The notes under the pieces: generated by a model | The model's input: only the letters and a program-made list of their open reading frames with translations | Told to the model about the DNA's origin: nothing | The model's database searches: none | Assembly (NCBI GenBank): GCA_963575745.1 | Contig: CAUYUJ010009802.1 | Span: forward strand, 58,738 to 122,737 | Length of the DNA stretch: 64,000 nucleotides | Origin: Prorocentrum cordatum | Lineage: Eukaryota; Sar; Dinophyceae; Prorocentrales; Prorocentraceae | Direction: 5' to 3' | Shown here: positions 45,300-55,721 of the stretch, one piece after another | Numbering within the stretch: the stretch's first letter is position 1 | How the letters are laid out: each line of letters starts with the position of its first letter | Made by a program: the position numbers and the translations under genes

Positions 45300-46215
45300 C
45301 TCCACTATGGAGGCTGACGGGGAACCCCCGTCACCAGAGCATCCTGAGCATCTGACCCGTGTGGGGGGGGGCGGGGGCGGGCGCTCACAGCGAGCGGATC
45401 AGATGATGCCGTCGCTGTCATTGCCAAGTCGTGCCCGCGTTTTTCACAGCAGATGCACTTAATGAGCATCCGGTCGATGACGATGGTGCGATGATGGTGG
45501 TGACAACGACAATGGCACAGAGGACAGTGCCGCGCGCATGGCTAGACGCCACTGCAAGCGCCACGCACGATCCCAATTGCTTACCTCCTACCGCGGTCAC
45601 GCTGGCACCTCGACTGCGGCGCTCTGCGCCGCCAAGATCAGGCTGCAGCCACGCAGCCCGTGCTGCCTGCCAACTGGGCCAATCGATCTTGCCGTCGGGC
45701 TGCCCTCCGCTTGACCCTCCTCGCCCCCCTCATCGTGATTTTTCCACTCTCGCATTGCCCTGCCCGTGTTCCTGCTATCACACCGCACGGCGCCCCTTTG
45801 GTTCAAGCACTCCCTCCAATAGGCCCTGACATGCAGGCGGGTCGACGGCAGGTCGCGATTACGCGACGGATCGCGGGGCGACGACGGCAGCAACAACTTG
45901 AACAAGAATCTGCTGAATTCTAATTCGACCACGCACCCAAGGGCAAGGTGAGACTTTTCAGTTCCTCCCACTGATCAATCCTCTAAGGCTTCGGCGTCCT
46001 GGCGCGCTACATTCTAAGTGCTTCATCGTAGAAGTGGCTCGTCAACAGTGCCCGTGCCCCTTCCTTCTCTCAATTTGGGCACCAGAGCCAAGAAGGGCGT
46101 CCGCACACGAGCGACCACAACAGCACCCCTGCACCGTTCACCACCAAGGAGCAAAGCAGTGCGCCGAGCCGCACGGGGCAGGGAGCGGGAGGCGCGCACG
46201 CTCGCTGCCAGAACC
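45300..46215. other. No gene recognised
   Basis: Mixed composition with ORFs on both strands and no domain, repeat or splice pattern I can support. Confidence 0.5.
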
Positions 46216-46366
46216 AGACAGGCGCGCTCCACTACTCGCAAAGTGACTACTCTCAAATGGCCTGGATCCCCCGCGGGGGATATACGATGAATTACATCAA
46301 AGCAGACATTGTTTTTTCGGACGTTTGCGAGTAGGCATTTTCTGCGAGTAGTGGAACGCGCTCGGC
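46216..46366. mobile_element. MITE-like inverted-repeat element
   Basis: About 150 bases bounded by gcgcgctccactactcgca and, inverted, tgcgagtagtggaacgcgc. The centre is a perfect palindrome 'atcccccgcgggggat'; an inner 'tttgcgagtag' adds a second pairing option. No ORF. It lies just beyond the 3' end of the Mei2-like exon. Confidence 0.6.
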
Positions 46367-46507
46367 GAAGAACGCATGGGCCCACAGGCGGCGAAGTGCC
46401 GGGCCAAGCCTGGAGACCGAGCAGCGACCCTCGGGAACCTGCAGGGAAACTGCTCAGCCTCCTGGTCCTCGCCTCATTGAGAGGGCGCGCGGACGCGGGC
46501 CTCGCAG

Positions 46508-46876
46508 TCAGTGCGGCGGGAACTCGACCCTGATGCCGTGGGCTCTGCGGCAGCGGAGCCTGCGTAGGAACTCCCTCGTGGGGCCCGGCAGCGCGAGCTC
46601 GTGCCCGCCAGAGAGCAGACAAGGCTTGAACGTGTCGGGCACCTCCTCCCGCATAATGGGGCTGTTGCGGTAGCGCTCGAGGTTGGCTCTCAAGCCCTGC
46701 GTGTTGCTCCAGCAGACGGAGGAGAGGTGGTCGGAATCCACCGCCCAATCGTGGAAGCCATCGAAGACGTTGAAGAAACGGCTCGTCTGCTCCTCGCTCG
46801 TCAGGTTCAGGAACCCGTAGCCGACATTCTGAGAGCGTTGAAAGTTCATCGGGAGGTACAGGAAATCAGCCGTCCC
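46508..46876 (-). CDS. Mei2-like RRM, C-terminal exon
   Basis: A 122-codon open frame ending at a stop at 46508. 'GTADFLYLPMNFQRSQNVGY' followed by 'GFLNLTSEEQTSRFFNVFDG' is the second half of a Mei2-type RNA recognition motif, containing the conserved Asp-Phe-x-Tyr-Leu-Pro and Gly-Tyr-x-Phe. Then comes 'QGLRANLERYRNSPIM', the helix that follows Mei2 RRMs, and 'VPDTFKPCLLSGGHELALP', a tail I associate with dinoflagellate members. Mei2-like proteins bind RNA; in fission yeast Mei2 controls entry to meiosis, and the dinoflagellate role is unknown. An in-frame TGA seven codons upstream forces an exon start in 46876-46893, but no AG is present there. Confidence 0.8.
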   Translation of the reverse strand, partial: GTADFLYLPMNFQRSQNVGYGFLNLTSEEQTSRFFNVFDGFHDWAVDSDHLSSVCWSNTQGLRANLERYRNSPIMREEVPDTFKPCLLSGGHELALPGPTREFLRRLRCRRAHGIRVEFPPH

Positions 46877-47459
46877 CAATTGCGGGGGCCATCAGGTCGC
46901 AAACAGGAGACTTCAGCAACTGAGCAGCTTAGGCAAGCGACGCCATTGCGGTCTGCCTGCGCCCCCTGCAAATTGGCCCCGATGGCCCCTCTTCGGAACT
47001 CACTCTCGCTGGGCTTCGGAACCGCGGGGCCTGCTCGATCATGGGCCCCTGCTGCTCGGCAGCGCCCGCGAGCGCAGGCGCGTCTGTGCGTGACCGGCGG
47101 GCCGCGCCGGGCGCCGGCGCACCAGAGCAGGCGGAAGAGCGGAGGGCGGCCGCGGAGGCGGAGGAGCGGGAGGGAGGCCCGACCGTCGAGAGTCGACGGG
47201 GCGGGGGCGCGCAGGCGGCCCCACTGGGCAGCGGTGTGACGCTGCAGTGGCTTCCGAACAGCTGTGGCTCCAGATTTTGCGGAATGCGCGCGACGCGGCC
47301 AGGCCCGAATGTTGTCCATGCCCCCCCCCCGAGCCGTGCTCTATGAATGTCTGGGTGCCCCGGGACACGTACGAGCACCATTGATCCGCGCTGCGCGGGC
47401 CACGATCCTTTGTAAACGAAGCCGGCGCGATCGCAATTAGAGGAACGCTTCTCAAGCGG

Positions 47460-47800
47460 CATTGCTTGGCCCTCCTTGGCATTGCTTGGTGTTGCTTGGC
47501 ATTGCTTTAGGTTGCACTGTTTTGCATTGCTTCGCACTGCTTGGCATTGCGTGGCATTGCTTGGCGTTGCTTGGCGTTGCGTGGCGTTGCTTGGCACTGC
47601 TTGCTTGGCGTTGGTTGGCATTGCTTGGCGTTGCTCGGTGTTGCTTTCTTTACATCGTACTGATTGGCGTTGCTCGGCATTGCTTGATATTGCTTGACGT
47701 TGCACTGTTTCGCATTGCATGGCACTGATTGGCATTGCTTGGCATTCGTTGCCATTGCTTGGCGTTACCTGGCGTTGCTTGGCGTTGCTTAGTCTTGCTA
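47460..47800. repeat. TTGGC(A/G)TTGC pentamer/decamer array
   Basis: About 340 bases of 'ttgcttggcattgcttggcg'-type repeats within the proposed Mei2 intron. Confidence 0.9.
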
Positions 47801-48059
47801 AGGAACGCTACCAAGCAGCACGAGGAATGCAGTAAGGAAATAAGCCAAGCAACCCGACGAAGGTCTTGTCAAAACAATAAGGGACAAGACCTAGCAGCCC
47901 GAGGAGGGCATCTTTAAAAACAATTCGCCTGCCCAACGGGCAAGAGGCGCGCTAAAATCTCCGGTAACTGGTCAACAATATTTCTAGTTCGTGCGCGCAG
48001 GGCGGCCCCTGGGGATCCGCGGCCGAAAAATACCCCGGGCAAGTCCCCGGCAAGGTCCG

Positions 48060-48610
48060 ATCAGAGATGGTGCTGCTCCTGGGCGCCGTACTCAGAGCCT
48101 CCCAAGAGCCCCAAGAGCGGCCCAGAGGCTCCCAAGAGGCCCTCTACATGTTCCAAGAGGCCTCTGGGACACGACAAGATCGCCCCAAGACGTCCAGGAT
48201 GGCCCCAAGTCGGCCCAAAAGACCCCAAAGAAGCCCCAAGAGCGCTCCAAGAGAAGCGCTCTCGCGTTGTTGGGCTTCCGATGCTCCAAGATGGCCCGAG
48301 AGGCCCCCAAGACCGCCCAAAGACGGCCCGAGAGGCCCCCAACAGGGCCCCAAGACGGGGCCAAGAGGGCCCCCAAAACGGCCCCAGAGGCGCCCAAGAT
48401 CGCCCAAGAGGGGCCCGAGAGGGGTACACGAACCAACCCACCTTTTCAAGCCTTCCGCCCCAGGAGAGGCCCCCAAGAGAGCCCAGCAGGCCCCCTGGAG
48501 GCCCCACGAGGCCCCCGAGAGGCCCCCCAAAAGGTCCCAAGAGGGCCCCCAAACGCCCCCCAAGAGGCCCCAGGAGGCCACGAACGCCCAGGCAAACGCC
48601 TGCGATGGCA
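48060..48610. repeat. Degenerate decamer array (gagaggcccccaaga)
   Basis: Same style as the arrays at 22.4, 24.7 and 62.4 kb. ORFs here are artefacts. Confidence 0.8.
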
Positions 48611-48774
48611 CAACACGGGCCGGCGGAATGAGCGAAGCGATACCAATGCAAAAACAACACCATGTAAATGCACTCCCAGGGCGCTCCCGCGGCGCTCCCT
48701 CGGCGCTCCCGGCGGCGTTCCCGCGGGAGATTATTATGTTCTGCGTAAAGTGTTTTTTACTGAGTGTTTTTGAA

Positions 48775-49510
48775 TGGCGTGCCGATGCCGACGCGCTCCT
48801 GCGGCGCCCCAGCGGCCCGCCCCCTGCGGACTCGGGCGCCGCCCGCGGGAGACGCGGGCGACCGTGGCGTTTGCGCGTGGCTTCTCCTGTTCTGCGTCGT
48901 GTTGTCACGTGGTATTTTCGCGCAGCGTGCCGACGCAGGGCGCCCCTGCTGCGCTCCAGCGGCCCTCTCCCCAGCGGACTCGGGCGCCGCTCGCGGGAGA
49001 CGCGGGCGACCGTGGCGTTTGCGCGTGGCTTCTCCTGCTCTGCGTAGTGTTTGCACGCAGTGTTTTCGAGTGGCGCGCTGGCTCGGGGCGCTCCTGCGGC
49101 GCCCCAGCGGCCGGCTCCCTGCGGACTCGGGCGCCGCTCGCGGGAGACGCGGGCGACTGCAGTTTTTGCCAGTTTTTGCTACTGCTCTGCGTGGTGTGTG
49201 TCGCGTAGTGCTTTCGAGCGGCGCGCCGACGCAGGGCGGGCTCGGGCCCCGCTCGCGGGAGACGCGGGCGAACGTGGCGTTCGCGCGAGGTTTGATTTGT
49301 TCTGTGTAGTGTTTCCACCCACTGTTTCCGATGAGCGCGCCAGCACAGGGCGCTCCTGCTGCGCTCCAGCGGCCCGCTTCCTGCGGACTCGGGCGACGCT
49401 GACGAGGAACGCGGGCGACCGCTGCGTTTGCGCGCGTGTAGCTTGTTCTGCGAGGTTTCTTTCACGCGAGGGCGCCCCTGCGGCGCCCCTGCGGCGCACC
49501 AGCGGCGCGC
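48775..49510. repeat. 110-145-bp tandem repeat
   Basis: Six diverged units with 'gccgacgcagggcgc', 'ctcctgcggcgccccagcgg', 'gcggactcgggcgccgct', 'cgcgggagacgcgggcgacc' and 'tctgcgt.gtgtt'. No coding support. Confidence 0.85.
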
Positions 49511-49749
49511 TCCCTGCGGACGGACAAAAAAACTGACTCCTGGGGATTCTTCGCGTGCCGCCACCAGCCCATCCAGAAACAGTTTCTCCGATCGGGGACG
49601 TGGAGCAGCGCGCGATATTTTCACGATGGAGGTGCCCGCATCCTACAGAGATGCCATCTCGGCTCTTCGGCAGGAGAAGGATGATGAGGTGGAGAGGAAG
49701 TATGGATGAGGACACCGACGATCATGGAAGGGCGGGTGATGTTGTGGAA

Positions 49750-49985
49750 AGCATCACGCGAAAACGCGACGCAAAAACACTACGCGAAGACACAACGCAC
49801 AAACACTTCGCGAAAACACAGCGCACAAACATTCCACAACAACACTGCGTAAATACACTACGCAAATACACTGCGTTAAAACACTATGCATATGCACTGC
49901 GTAAATACAAGACGCATGAGCACTACACCAATACACTACGTAAAAACACTACGCAAATACACTACGTAGAAGATCTCACACTTAG
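49750..49985. repeat. ~13-bp AAACACTACGC array
   Basis: About 17 degenerate units ('aaaacactacgcaaatac'). Lies in the proposed Mei2 intron. Confidence 0.9.
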
Positions 49986-50474
49986 GCGCACCTCTCGTCC
50001 AAAACCTCTGCAAGCACTGTAAGGTAACAAAAACAAGAACCCGAAGAAGGCCAACCAGCATAGACTTGGCACCCACCGGTTCTTCAAAACAAAGAACAAC
50101 TCCTTAGGGAAGCCTAGTTGGAGCTGCGGGTATGCGTTCCCGAAGCCACGATCCTTTGTAGAAAACAATGGGTCCACGCTCCTGGGGCCACGATCACTGG
50201 TGAAGAAATAATGAGTCCGCGCTCCCGAAGCCACCATCCACCTTAAACAAATTGCCCGCAGCTCGGGGCCACGATCCGTTGCACCAGACCATGAGCTCGC
50301 GCGCACGAGGCCACGCATGACCCCTCGTGAAACAATTTTTCAAACAAGCCAACAGGCAGCGGATCCGCCGCGCTTGAGCAGCCACGACTCCCCGCAGAAC
50401 ACACAACCCAAATGCGCAGCAAATCAAGAGGGGACCGGCTGCATGGGGGCAGAGCCGTCCCGATTGCAGTGATG

Positions 50475-50589
50475 CAGGAACCCTTGGGATCGGAGCAACT
50501 CGACGAGCATATGCCGGGTGTACTGAGTCGGCAAGTTCTTCAGCATCAACGTGATGCCCTCTGGCCAATCTTCGCAGATCGAAGCCCGC
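50475..50589 (-). CDS. Mei2-like RRM, N-terminal exon
   Basis: After a (TCC)n tract and 'cttcttccAAG|G', the minus strand reads 'ASICEDWPEGITLMLKNLP' then 'TQYTRHMLVELLRSQGF', the first strand and helix of a Mei2 RRM (Thr-Leu-Met-Leu-(Arg/Lys)-Asn-(Ile/Leu)-Pro is diagnostic). The domain stops after Gln-Gly-Phe-Leu, exactly where the 46876-46508 exon takes over, 3.6 kb downstream. Donor sequence is not canonical (CTG|CATCAC). The following bases 50467-50453 (gcaatcgggacggct) are repeated almost exactly at 46883-46868. I infer one gene split by a repeat-filled intron; a disrupted pseudogene is the alternative. Confidence 0.75.
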
Positions 50590-50596
50590 CTTGGAA

Positions 50597-50735
50597 GAAG
50601 GAGGAGGAGGAGGAGGAGGATGAGGCGGAGGCGGAGGAGGCGGAGGAGGCGGAGGAGGAGGAGGAGGAGGAGGAGGAGGAGGAGGAGGAGGAGGAGGAGG
50701 AGGAGGAGGAGGAGGGGGGAGGAGGAGGAGGAGCA
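50597..50735. repeat. (GGA)n microsatellite, polypyrimidine tract on the minus strand
   Basis: Nearly pure GGA with GGC variants; its minus-strand (TCC)n ends a few bases before the Mei2 exon acceptor. Confidence 0.95.
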
Positions 50736-51261
50736 GAAGGAGGAAGCGGGGTCCTGAGGAAAACGGGTCCTGGACCCCGGGCCGCTCACCAGGACCAACT
50801 TTTTCACCGCGGACATGACTGCTAGACCGGGTGCCCCAAAAAAGCACATGTGCATACACACGTATACCGTGTAGGCCATGACCGCCGCCCCAATACAGCC
50901 CTTGTGACGCGAACGCAATGGACGGCGCCATACATGTGCAAGTACATATATATATATATATACACATACATGTGTATATATATACATGTACACATACATG
51001 CATATGCATACACATATGCGCATGATAAAAATGTATACACACATGGCGGGTTCCAAGACAAAACTGAACCACAAAACCTTGCCGTCTCTTAGGAGTCAGA
51101 CTTTTATGTCCGCCGGCCTTCCGCCAGCTTCCGCCGGCGGAGCCGCCTCCGTTTTATTCCCGTCAGTTTCCGCCGCCCTTCCATCACCTTCCGCCGAGGA
51201 AGAGATACCAACTCCTCGATCCCTATGTAGGGCGAGGATTTTCTCTGGAGTGCCTCACATA

Positions 51262-51352
51262 TATACTGAGCGAGGACCCCTGTCTCTCAGGACGCCCTTT
51301 TCTTAGGCCCCTCGCCCTCCCAGCCGTGTGCGCGCGAGCGCCACCTCGCCAC
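51262..51352. repeat. ~90-bp direct repeat left of the (TATG)n array
   Basis: 'cgaggacccct', 'ctctc.ggacgcc' and 'cccctcgccctccca' also occur in order at 52341-52432, on the other side of the tetranucleotide array. Confidence 0.7.
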
Positions 51353-51354
51353 GC

Positions 51355-51749
51355 ATGTATACGTATGTCATGTGTGTCTGTTTGCTTGTATGTATGTGTG
51401 TACATATGTTTGTTTGCTTGTACGTATGTAGGTCGTATGTACGTATGTAAGCATACCTGCATGCATGCATGTACACGTGTATGCATGTATGTATGTATGT
51501 ATGTATGTATGAATGTATGTATGTATGTATGTATGTATGTATATATGTATGTGTGCATGTGTATACATGAGTGTTTGTGTAAGTATATGTATGTATGCAT
51601 GTATGCGTCTATATGTGCATGTATGTGTACGTACTTGTCTATGGACGTATGTATGTAGATACGTCTGACTATGTGTGTATATGTATGGACGTATACATAT
51701 ACGCACACATGTGTGTATGTGTGTTTGTGTGCATGTATGTGTGTGTGTG

Positions 51750-51808
<59 letters not shown>

Positions 51809-52115
51809 ATGCATGCATGCTTGCATGCATGCATGCATGCATGTGTGTATGTGAGGTTATACACACGTGTGTGATTATGTGTGCACGTACGTCTGTATAT
51901 GTGCATGTATGTATGTATACATACGCACATGCATGTATCTTTGTAAGTGCGCATGTATGTATATGTATATATATGCACATATATATATATACTTATGTGT
52001 GTAGGCAGGCAAGTAAGTAGGTGGGACAGTAGGTATGCATATATAGTGTAAACATGTATTTAGATATGTGTATATGTACAGGTGTCTGCATATATGTATA
52101 TTGTATGGGGGAAAC
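51355..52115. repeat. (TATG)n/(GTCT)n tetranucleotide array
   Basis: About 760 bases, opposite sense to the (CATA)n arrays at 10.7 and 19.8 kb, with a GTCT block at about 51750-51806. Confidence 0.95.
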
Positions 52116-52134
52116 CCAACCGCTACTCCCCGCA

Positions 52135-52255
52135 CCTCTCCTGGGGTGCGTTCTGACCAGGATTTCGAGGCGAATCCAGCGGTGGCGACGAGTGCCTCCC
52201 AGGAGGCCCAAAAGGGCGAAAGCTAGGCAAGGGCAGCGGCAACGGTACCTTGTTT
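52135..52255. repeat. Dispersed repeat homologous to 60005-60120
   Basis: Shares 'gcgtt.tgaccaggat', 'gtggcgacgag' and 'ccca.gag.cc' in order with 60005-60120, which is part of a candidate intron there. Confidence 0.55.
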
Positions 52256-52340
52256 TTAAATCGTCTGAGTTGTACACGCAAATAGATGCATCGACTGATC
52301 TATGCATACACATGCAGATACAGAGACATACGTGCACACA

Positions 52341-52432
52341 GAGAACGAGGACCCCTACCTCTCGGGACGCCTTCTGTCTTCCGCCCCTCGCCCTCCCAAC
52401 CTCGAGGGCGTGCCCGCGAGCGCCGCCTCGCC
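52341..52432. repeat. ~90-bp direct repeat right of the (TATG)n array
   Basis: Partner of 51262-51352. Confidence 0.7.
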
Positions 52433-52925
52433 GGCGCCCGCACCCTTGCCAGCGGCGGCTGGCGGGCGCCCGGCCGGGCGGACGCCACGGTGGCCGCCGC
52501 CTCGGTTGTGCGCCGAGGGGGACGTGGTCAGCAGCGAAAGGACCCCCAACACTTTGGAAGCGGACCTGAGTTCAGAGGCCCGAGACATTAAGGATCAAAC
52601 CGGATTGCCCAAATTGACGATACGGGAACCTAAGTCTGGTTACGTCTTCGTTGTGTTATTAGGGTGAGGGGGTCGTTCACTCTCGATGAGAATGGGCCGT
52701 GGCCAGTCAGCGCATCGTGGCCCAAGGCGCCCAGGGTAGGAGGGCGCCAACTTAGCGACGAGAAGAGACGGGTCTCGCGCGCGAGATGGCGCGACGACCT
52801 TACGCCGCGGCTTACGCAGGCCAGGGGCGCGGCACGCAACGCCGAAGAGCAGTGCGCTTTCGCGCGACCTTACGCGGGCAGCTTGCGCGCCAATGTCGAC
52901 GAAAATGGTCCCTATTCCTTCCGTC

Positions 52926-53240
52926 GCCCGACTATACACATACACTGATCCTGGCCAGGCCCATCCTGGGTCCAAGGTCGGTGTATACCCGTCGGTCGGA
53001 AGAAGTGGGTAGAAGCATGAAGGAAGGTGGTGAAAGTAGAGTGGGCTTCCTCCCGCCCCCCGAAGAGGAGGGAAGGGGGAAAAGCGCTCGATTCTTGAAG
53101 AAGGAAGGCGCCCAAAGTAGATAAATGGCCTACGTCCAGCGACCGGCGTGTACATCCTTCTGGCCTGGACACGCCGGCATGCAAACACCGATGCTGGGCC
53201 CGGGATCGGCCTGGCCAAGATCGGTGTGGGCGTAAGTTTG
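52926..53240. repeat. Hairpin repeat (cgatcctgg / ccaggatcg family), pair of copies
   Basis: 'tacactgatcctggccagg…aaggtcggtgta' at 52930-52985 and 'acaccgatgctgggcccggg…gatcggtgt' at 53190-53235; each is a short inverted repeat of the family best seen at 60544-60693. Confidence 0.6.
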
Positions 53241-53282
53241 GTGCCCTCCGGCTGGGGTCGACGCGCCGTGGTCCAAGGCATC

Positions 53283-53382
53283 TGGGTCGCCCAACTTCGC
53301 GCCTCGCGCCCCGCGCGGCGCAGCGCGCGGTTATCCGCGACCCGCGGCGCGCGATCCTCTTCGCGCGCCCGTGGGTGACCTG
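53283..53382. mobile_element. GC-rich MITE-like element, copy
   Basis: Ends 'tgggtcgccca' and 'tgggtgacctg' (8 of 11 complementary), interior 'cttcgcgcctcgcgccccgc' and 'gcgcgcggttatccgcgacc', characteristic of the family seen at 55.5, 57.9 and 59.5 kb. Confidence 0.55.
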
Positions 53383-53386
53383 GATT

Positions 53387-53606
53387 TGGACACCCGAAAT
53401 GGGTACCGAAAGAATGGGCAACATGCCCAACAACAAATGTTGTCCCGAAACAACAGCGGCCGCTGTTGGGCAGGCGGCCTTCTGTCTCAAATGGACACAG
53501 GCCGCGGCGGCGCGGACAGCGAGTCCTGTTCAAAATGAACAGGAACTGCTGTTGGGCATCGTGCCCATTCTTTCGGTACCCATGTCGGGCGTCCAGACTG
53601 GAGGCA
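53387..53606. repeat. Foldback element with nested palindromes
   Basis: Outer arms contain a perfect 19-bp inverted match: gggtaccgaaagaatgggc (53401-53419) and its complement (53563-53581), extended imperfectly to about 45 bp. Inside are caacagcggccgctgttg (53451-53468) and cctgttcaaaatgaacagg (53525-53543), both self-complementary. No ORF. Confidence 0.8.
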
Positions 53607-53715
53607 CGTGCGCGGACCAGGGTGGGGAGGGGGGGGGCACGAGGCGTGGTGAGAGGAGGAGAGTCGGCTGCACGCAGGAGTGACCCCTGGGCAAGAGTGA
53701 CCGCTGGTGCGCGGA

Positions 53716-54330
53716 CTACGGGTGCGCCAGGTGGCCAAATCCAAGCGCGCAATCAGCCGCTATCGCATCGCGCTCAGCCATCGGGGGGACCCCGATGAGC
53801 CCGCACCAGAGGTCACTCCAGCGAAGGGTCCCTCTTACGTGTAGTCGAGGGAAGGCGGGCCACAGAAGCTGGGAGGCTCCGAGGCCCTGGCCGTGATGTC
53901 CCCCCTCCAGGCATGTCTTCGCGCCCTCGCCGCGCCACTCCGGAGAGAGGCAGCTCCCCGTGACGCGCGAAAGCGCGAGCACCTTCGCCCAGGCACGCGC
54001 TAACACGGACTGCGGCTCGACCCGGCACAGAATTACATCTCTCAAGAACCTGAGACCCCCCGCCGGCCAACACACCCCAGACCATAAGCTGCCGAGGGTG
54101 CCCTCGCCCAGGATGCACAAGAACATCCAACAAGCACGAAGAACATTGGGGCACCCTCCCCGAACCGGCCTCGATATCATACCTCGGTCCGACCGTCGGG
54201 ATCCTTTGATCTGGCGCGTGGGCGCCAGACTCACGGATCGGGGCGCGTAACCCCCGAAACATGGCGCCAATGCGGCCTGAATTGGCGACGGAGCGCGGCG
54301 CCTTGATACGGAAACGGAGCCCGCCGCCAA
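53716..54330 (-). other. Open minus-strand region, not recognised
   Basis: Two overlapping minus frames stay open ('CPNVLRACWMFLCILGEG'; 'MFRGLRAPIRESGAHAPDQ'). Neither shows a domain I know, and neither has an acceptor or start I can defend. Could be a decayed transposon ORF. Confidence 0.2.
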
Positions 54331-54640
54331 TCCATGCGCCCTGACATGTGTTCGCGCTTCCTCGACTCACGCCTTTTCGGGTGCCCTGGCCCCTGGTCCT
54401 CACAGCCCCTCGTCTTCTTGTTCTTCTTCTTCTTCTTCTTCTTCTCCTCGCTTGATCGGACCCCCCAAGGGTGCAGCGGCTCATGCAGAGGAGGCGGAGG
54501 AGGAGAAAAGGAGGAGGAGGAGGAGGAGGAGGAGGAGGAGGAGGAGGAGGAGAAGGAGAAGGATGTTGGACGCCTCCAGAGGGAGGGCCCAAGGGGAGAG
54601 GAGGAGAAAAATGGTGTGGGGTGCCCATCGAAGGAGACCC

Positions 54641-54700
54641 TTAACGCTGCCAGGGCCCTGCCGACAGGGCGGCCCAGCCCCCCAAAACTCGCTGGCCGAA
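54641..54700 (-). CDS. Candidate short terminal exon
   Basis: A strong pyrimidine tract (ctttcttctccttctcc) ending ttctcAG|T is followed by 19 codons 'FGQRVLGGWAALSAGPWQR' and a TAA at 54641-54643. Short, so chance is possible; supported mainly by the acceptor and the coding-like exon upstream. Confidence 0.3.
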   Translation of the reverse strand, partial: FGQRVLGGWAALSAGPWQR

Positions 54701-54854
54701 CTGAGAAGGAGAAGGAGAAGAAAGAAGAGGCGGAGGAGGAGGAGTAGAGGAAGAGGCAGAGGCAGAGGCAGATGAGGAGGCAGATGAGGAGGAGGAGGAG
54801 GAGGAGGAGGAGGAGGAGGAGGAGGAGGAAGAGGCAGAGGAGGAGCCAGCCCCT

Positions 54855-55027
54855 CGTTGCAAGCCCCCGACCGCCACGGCCAGACGCCGCCGGCGCCTTC
54901 GCGCTCGGGCCCCGCGCGGCGGCCGCAGAGGGCATGCCCTGGACCTGCGGGAGGCCGCCAACGGGCGTGCGGCAGGTCCGTGCCGCGACGGCCTGGGCGT
55001 CGGCTTCCGACTGGCCACCGAACTTCG
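54855..55027 (-). CDS. Candidate exon, Ala/Arg/Gly-rich
   Basis: After 'cttcgtctTAG' (AG at 55029-55028) the minus strand reads 'AKFGGQSEADAQAVAARTC', 'RTPVGGLPQVQGMPSAA' and an Arg/Gly end before a (TCC)n tract. Composition is coding-like. The 3' boundary is unclear; the next exon would be 54700-54641. Function unknown. Confidence 0.35.
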
Positions 55028-55149
55028 CTAAGACGAAGCCAGGACGAGGATAGATTCGGGCGAGGATGAATCGAGAATCTCTGAGCTCCTGCGGCTCGGG
55101 AGCGTTCTGGAACGCTCTGGAACGGATTTATCCTCGTCCTAGCCGCCCT

Positions 55150-55316
55150 GTCTGGCTACAGCTCATGACTTCGCGCATCGCGCCCCGCGATGCGCGGTTA
55201 TCTTCGCGCCCTCGCGCCGCCGCCCTGGAGAAGGGCGCTTGTCCAGCATCTTCCAACCCAAGCCGCGATGCGCGAAGCGCGATCGCCGCCGCGCCCTGGG
55301 GGGGGGCACCTGGGCT
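55150..55316. mobile_element. GC-rich MITE-like element, copy with unclear ends
   Basis: Typical interior 'catcgcgccccgcgatgcgc', 'ggttatcttcgcgccctcgc', 'cctggagaagggcgc' and 'ccgcgatgcgcgaagcgcga'. Terminal repeats are not convincingly paired. Confidence 0.6.
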
Positions 55317-55539
55317 TCTGACACCACGTGGATCGCTCAGCCGTGGACGATCGGCGGCCGTTTGCTCGCCGGATCTTTCCATCTTGGCCGATTCTGGACC
55401 GCCGGCGGGGTCCAGCCCGGAGCGCCCGCGCTGGCGTCGCCGCCGCGAAAGCACGGCACGGGCGAGCCTGCCACACACAGGTGGGCGGGAGAGCCGCCAT
55501 CACGACAGGCGCGCGCCCAGAAGCGTAGCCCTCGAGCAC

Positions 55540-55699
55540 GGGTCGCCCGATTTCGCGCGCTGCTCCCCGCGGTGCGCGGCGCACGACGCGCTTCGCGCCC
55601 TCGCGCCGCCGCCCTCGAAGAAGGCAGCTCTGCCTGTCCGCGGCCCGGGCCGCGGCGCGCGAAGCGCGGTTGCCTTCGCGCCCTCTCTCGGGCGACCTG
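55540..55699. mobile_element. GC-rich MITE-like element, copy with paired ends
   Basis: Ends gggtcgcccga (55540-55550) and tcgggcgacct (55689-55699), complementary at 10 of 11. Interior carries 'gcgcttcgcgccctcgcgcc' and 'gcgcgcgaagcgcggttgcc'. Confidence 0.7.
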
Positions 55700-55721
55700 C
55701 GGAGGAGAACCACCCTCATAG

